Source: Pukyongia sp963768085
GTDB taxonomy: Bacteria; Bacteroidota; Bacteroidia; Flavobacteriales; Flavobacteriaceae
Length of the DNA: 64,000 nucleotides
Reading direction: 5' to 3'
NCBI GenBank assembly: GCA_963768085.1
Contig: CAVYGO010000005.1
Span: forward strand, 124,001 to 188,000
The number at the start of each line of letters is the position of its first letter. Position 1 is the stretch's first letter. The position numbers and the translations under genes were made by a program. The notes beneath the pieces were generated by a model that saw nothing but the letters and a program-made list of their open reading frames with translations, was not told the origin of the DNA and made no database searches. Shown one piece after another: positions 62,500 to 64,000 of this stretch.

Positions 62500-62867
62500 A
62501 ACACCTCCTATTAATTTTTTTAGGTGGCGGATTAGGAAGTGCGCTGCGCTATGTACTGGGAAAATGGTTGGATGGGATCTATTTGCAATTTCCTGCCGGA
62601 ACATTCGTGGTTAATATTGTGGGTAGTTTGGTAATTGGAATTATACTGGGGATGTCTTTAAAAAACAGTGCGGTCTCTCAAAACTTCATATTGTTCACCG
62701 CCACTGGATTCTGTGGCGGATTTACAACTTTTTCGGCCTTTGCTTATGAAAACTACGCTTTGCTAAAAAACGGAGAGTTCCTCTCTTTTTCTGTCTATAC
62801 CTTTGGAAGTCTCCTTCTTGGAATAAGTGCCGTAATAATCGGAATATGGATTTCGCGACTTATTTAG
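62496..62867 (+). CDS. crcB: Fluoride efflux channel CrcB (Fluc)
   Basis: A 123-residue protein with four helices. Motifs: GGGLGSALRYVLGKWLDG, FPAGTFVVNIVGSLVIGIIL (G-T-x-x-V-N-x-x-G-S) and FTATGFCGGFTTFSAFAYEN (G-F-C-G-G-x-T-T-F-S, fluoride and Na+ sites). It forms a dual-topology dimer that exports fluoride. The start overlaps the upstream stop (ATGA). I found no fluoride riboswitch upstream of the two-gene unit. Confidence 0.95.
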   Translation: MKHLLLIFLGGGLGSALRYVLGKWLDGIYLQFPAGTFVVNIVGSLVIGIILGMSLKNSAVSQNFILFTATGFCGGFTTFSAFAYENYALLKNGEFLSFSVYTFGSLLLGISAVIIGIWISRLI

Positions 62868-63465
62868 TTTTTTTGTAATCTTTAACACCTGCTTCAATCC
62901 TCACAAAAAGATCATTTTCCCGTGGCGGTATCGGACAAGAATAGCGATCACTATATACACAATAAGGATTAAATGCCTTGTTAAAATCCAGTATAAAGCT
63001 GTCTTTTTCAGGGATACTGAATTCGAGATATCTACCGCCACCGTAAGAACCATCACCACTGGTTAGATCGGTAAAGGGAACAAAAAGTATCCTAGATCCC
63101 GATTCATATCCGGAAGGGTCCCTGTATAAATTCAGCATTAGTTCCTTCCCATCCAGTTCGAAGTACGCTTCGCCATATTTTACGTATTCCGCTAATCGTT
63201 CCGTACTGGTTCGTAATAAAAATGGTTTTTCATCCGGCGTACGCACCAGTTTTGCATTTAGGCTGTACTTCAGATTTATAGGATAGAACTCAAGAGCTTC
63301 AAAACTGGCGATTTTATCCAACTTCAACGGAGATGTTTCAGGATTCCTGAATCTTTCATTTTCCGACTCCTGATAAGCAATGATATCCTTCATCAATTTC
63401 CGCTTGTTCTGAGCCACCATAGGTGATAGAAATAAAAATGCAATGATCAGAGTTAAGATTCTCAT
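62860..63465 (-). CDS. DUF1684 domain-containing exported protein
   Basis: A 201-residue protein with signal peptide ILTLIIAFLFLSPMVAQ. The DUF1684 domain contains ELMLNLYRDPSGYESGSRIL, LFVPFTDLTSGDGSYGGGRY, LDFNKAFNPYCVYSDRYSCP and the hallmark IPPRENDLFVRIEAGVKDY (P-I/L-P-P-x-E-N). It shares eight bases with the convergent crcB end. Function unknown; secreted or periplasmic. Confidence 0.88.
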   Translation of the reverse strand: MRILTLIIAFLFLSPMVAQNKRKLMKDIIAYQESENERFRNPETSPLKLDKIASFEALEFYPINLKYSLNAKLVRTPDEKPFLLRTSTERLAEYVKYGEAYFELDGKELMLNLYRDPSGYESGSRILFVPFTDLTSGDGSYGGGRYLEFSIPEKDSFILDFNKAFNPYCVYSDRYSCPIPPRENDLFVRIEAGVKDYKKTK

Positions 63466-63512
63466 ATTCCGAATTTAGTAAATATTGATAAATTACTTCA
63501 GAAAATAATTAT

Positions 63513-63520
63513 TACTTTTG
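63513..63520 (+). promoter_or_regulatory. -7 promoter box for the leader upstream of the MFS gene
   Basis: TACTTTTG matches TAnnTTTG, 17 bases before the short ORF at 63,538. Confidence 0.5.
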
Positions 63521-63537
63521 GAATTCAAACAGACACA

Positions 63538-63612
63538 ATGTTAGTCAATACATATACACAAACCGTAAAGCAAGTTACTCGAGACCGAGAACTACGGCGA
63601 TGTATCTATTGA
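63538..63612 (+). CDS. Possible 24-codon leader peptide or gene remnant
   Basis: ATG at 63,538 opens 24 codons (MLVNTYTQTVKQVTRDRELR plus four more) and stops at TGA 63610-63612. A promoter box stands just before it and a strong hairpin just after it. It could be a small-protein or leader ORF, or the 5' end of a broken gene: another frame from about 63,589 continues TENYGDVSIDLCKYKLYQFE for 36 codons across the hairpin. Nothing identifies a product. Confidence 0.3.
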   Translation: MLVNTYTQTVKQVTRDRELRRCIY

Positions 63613-63641
63613 TTTATGTAAGTATAAATTATATCAATTTG

Positions 63642-63671
63642 AAAACGTCCCGGTAGCCGCCGGGACGTTTT
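63642..63671 (+). terminator. Strong hairpin/terminator between the short ORF and the MFS gene
   Basis: AAAACGTCCCGG and CCGGGACGTTTT form a perfect 12-base stem with a six-base loop (TAGCCG), followed by TTACTTTT. It lies 21 bases before the MFS start, so it is either a plain terminator or an attenuator. Confidence 0.8.
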
Positions 63672-63692
63672 ACTTTTATAGAACGACCATAA

Positions 63693-64000
63693 ATGAAAAG
63701 GCTATTTAACTCTTATATTAACAACTTCACGGGACTTACGAGGGAGATCTGGTTACTCTCCCTTGTTACCTTCATTAACAGGGCCGGTGCTATGGTGATA
63801 CCCTTTTTGTCACTTTACCTGGTAAAGGCCAAGGGATTTACCCTACCACAGGTTGGTTGGATTATGAGTTGTTATGGAGTTGGTTCACTTGCAGGTACTT
63901 ATGTTGGCGGATGGCTTACAGACCGCATCGGGTTTCACAAAGTTATCATTCTTAGTTTATTTCTGGGTGGTTTGGGTTTTATTGGAATTCAGTTCCTCGA
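63693..64000 (+). CDS. MFS transporter, 3' truncated by window edge
   Basis: From ATG 63,693 the translation reads MKRLFNSYINNFTGLTREIW, then helices LSLVTFINRAGAMVIPFLSL, VGWIMSCYGVGSLAGTYVGG and VIILSLFLGGLGFIGIQFL. The segment GGWLTDRIGFHKVI is the G-x-x-x-D-R/K-x-G-R/F-(R/K) loop-2/3 signature of the major facilitator superfamily. Only about 102 residues are inside the window. The substrate is unknown. It follows the hairpin at 63,642. Confidence 0.88.
   Translation, partial: MKRLFNSYINNFTGLTREIWLLSLVTFINRAGAMVIPFLSLYLVKAKGFTLPQVGWIMSCYGVGSLAGTYVGGWLTDRIGFHKVIILSLFLGGLGFIGIQFL

Noticed and set aside
1..64000. tRNA, rRNA or prophage genes
   Set aside because: No cloverleaf with conserved TTCGA-type arm, no rRNA motif and no phage structural or integrase gene was recognised by eye; a covariance-model scan would be needed to exclude a tRNA.

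Overview
The window looks like a chromosomal segment of a marine-type flavobacterium (phylum Bacteroidota, family Flavobacteriaceae). The evidence is a long SecA of about 1,119 residues, several copies of the Bacteroidota -7 promoter box TAnnTTTG, moderate GC, and a set of families common in that group (DUF2795, DUF4920, DUF6268, DUF4377, LAB_N, M49 peptidase, TIGR01777, ABC-F). No rRNA, tRNA, CRISPR array or prophage was seen.

Layout. 1-6,912 is a mosaic. A higher-GC fragment carries polyamine-type ABC permeases (1-1,085). A very AT-rich strip follows (about 1,090-6,110) with decayed capsule genes, an IS3-type transposase relic and only two intact genes (a GtrA-like protein and a Wzx-like flippase). 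Genes are cut at both edges: the potB-like permease lacks its 5' part and the DegT aminotransferase lacks its 3' part. 6,989-20,432 is a surface-polysaccharide locus, mostly on the minus strand. It has glycosyltransferases, a sulfotransferase, methyltransferases, a Wzm/Wzt ABC exporter, TviB/TviC-type enzymes for UDP-GlcNAc to UDP-GalNAcA, a small sugar-phosphate transferase, a Wzc-type tyrosine kinase with a (Tyr-Gly)10 tail and a Wza-type export lipoprotein. Intergenic 7-bp tandem arrays and a duplicated 120-bp palindromic element sit around tviB. 20,539-29,514 is housekeeping: ABC-F, methyltransferases, an ABC ATPase, cobalamin adenosyltransferase, DUF2795 and secA. 29,885-34,782 carries a DUF4377 lipoprotein and two ECF sigma/anti-sigma-like modules, one ending in a DUF4097-like envelope protein with an 11/15-residue repeat. 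34,840-42,884 holds meaB and then two polyprenyl-phosphate-sugar gene sets (GT2 and GT39, one with a duplicated LAB_N membrane protein between them) plus a PAP2 phosphatase. 43,366-55,112 is a long minus-strand run: MATE, DUF2071, M28 peptidase, PPK2, an NtrC-type regulator without a DNA-binding domain, DUF6268, MscS, an ABC-2 exporter, dnaJ and grpE. 55,250-64,000 contains mixed housekeeping genes and ends inside an MFS transporter.

How genes work together. TviB, TviC, the glycosyltransferases, the sulfotransferase and Wzm/Wzt are consistent with a sulfated, uronic-acid-containing surface glycan. Wza/Wzc and the sugar transferase indicate a second, capsule-type export route. The GT2-LAB_N-GT39 trio fits a make-flip-transfer scheme for decorating lipid A or another envelope glycan.

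Caution: many genes outside the AT-rich strip (wzt, sugar transferase, wzc, wza, natA/natB-type genes, dnaJ) carry single-base frameshifts, mostly one-base extensions of short homopolymers. dnaJ is among them, so assembly or sequencing error is the more likely explanation there. All GC statements are estimates by eye.
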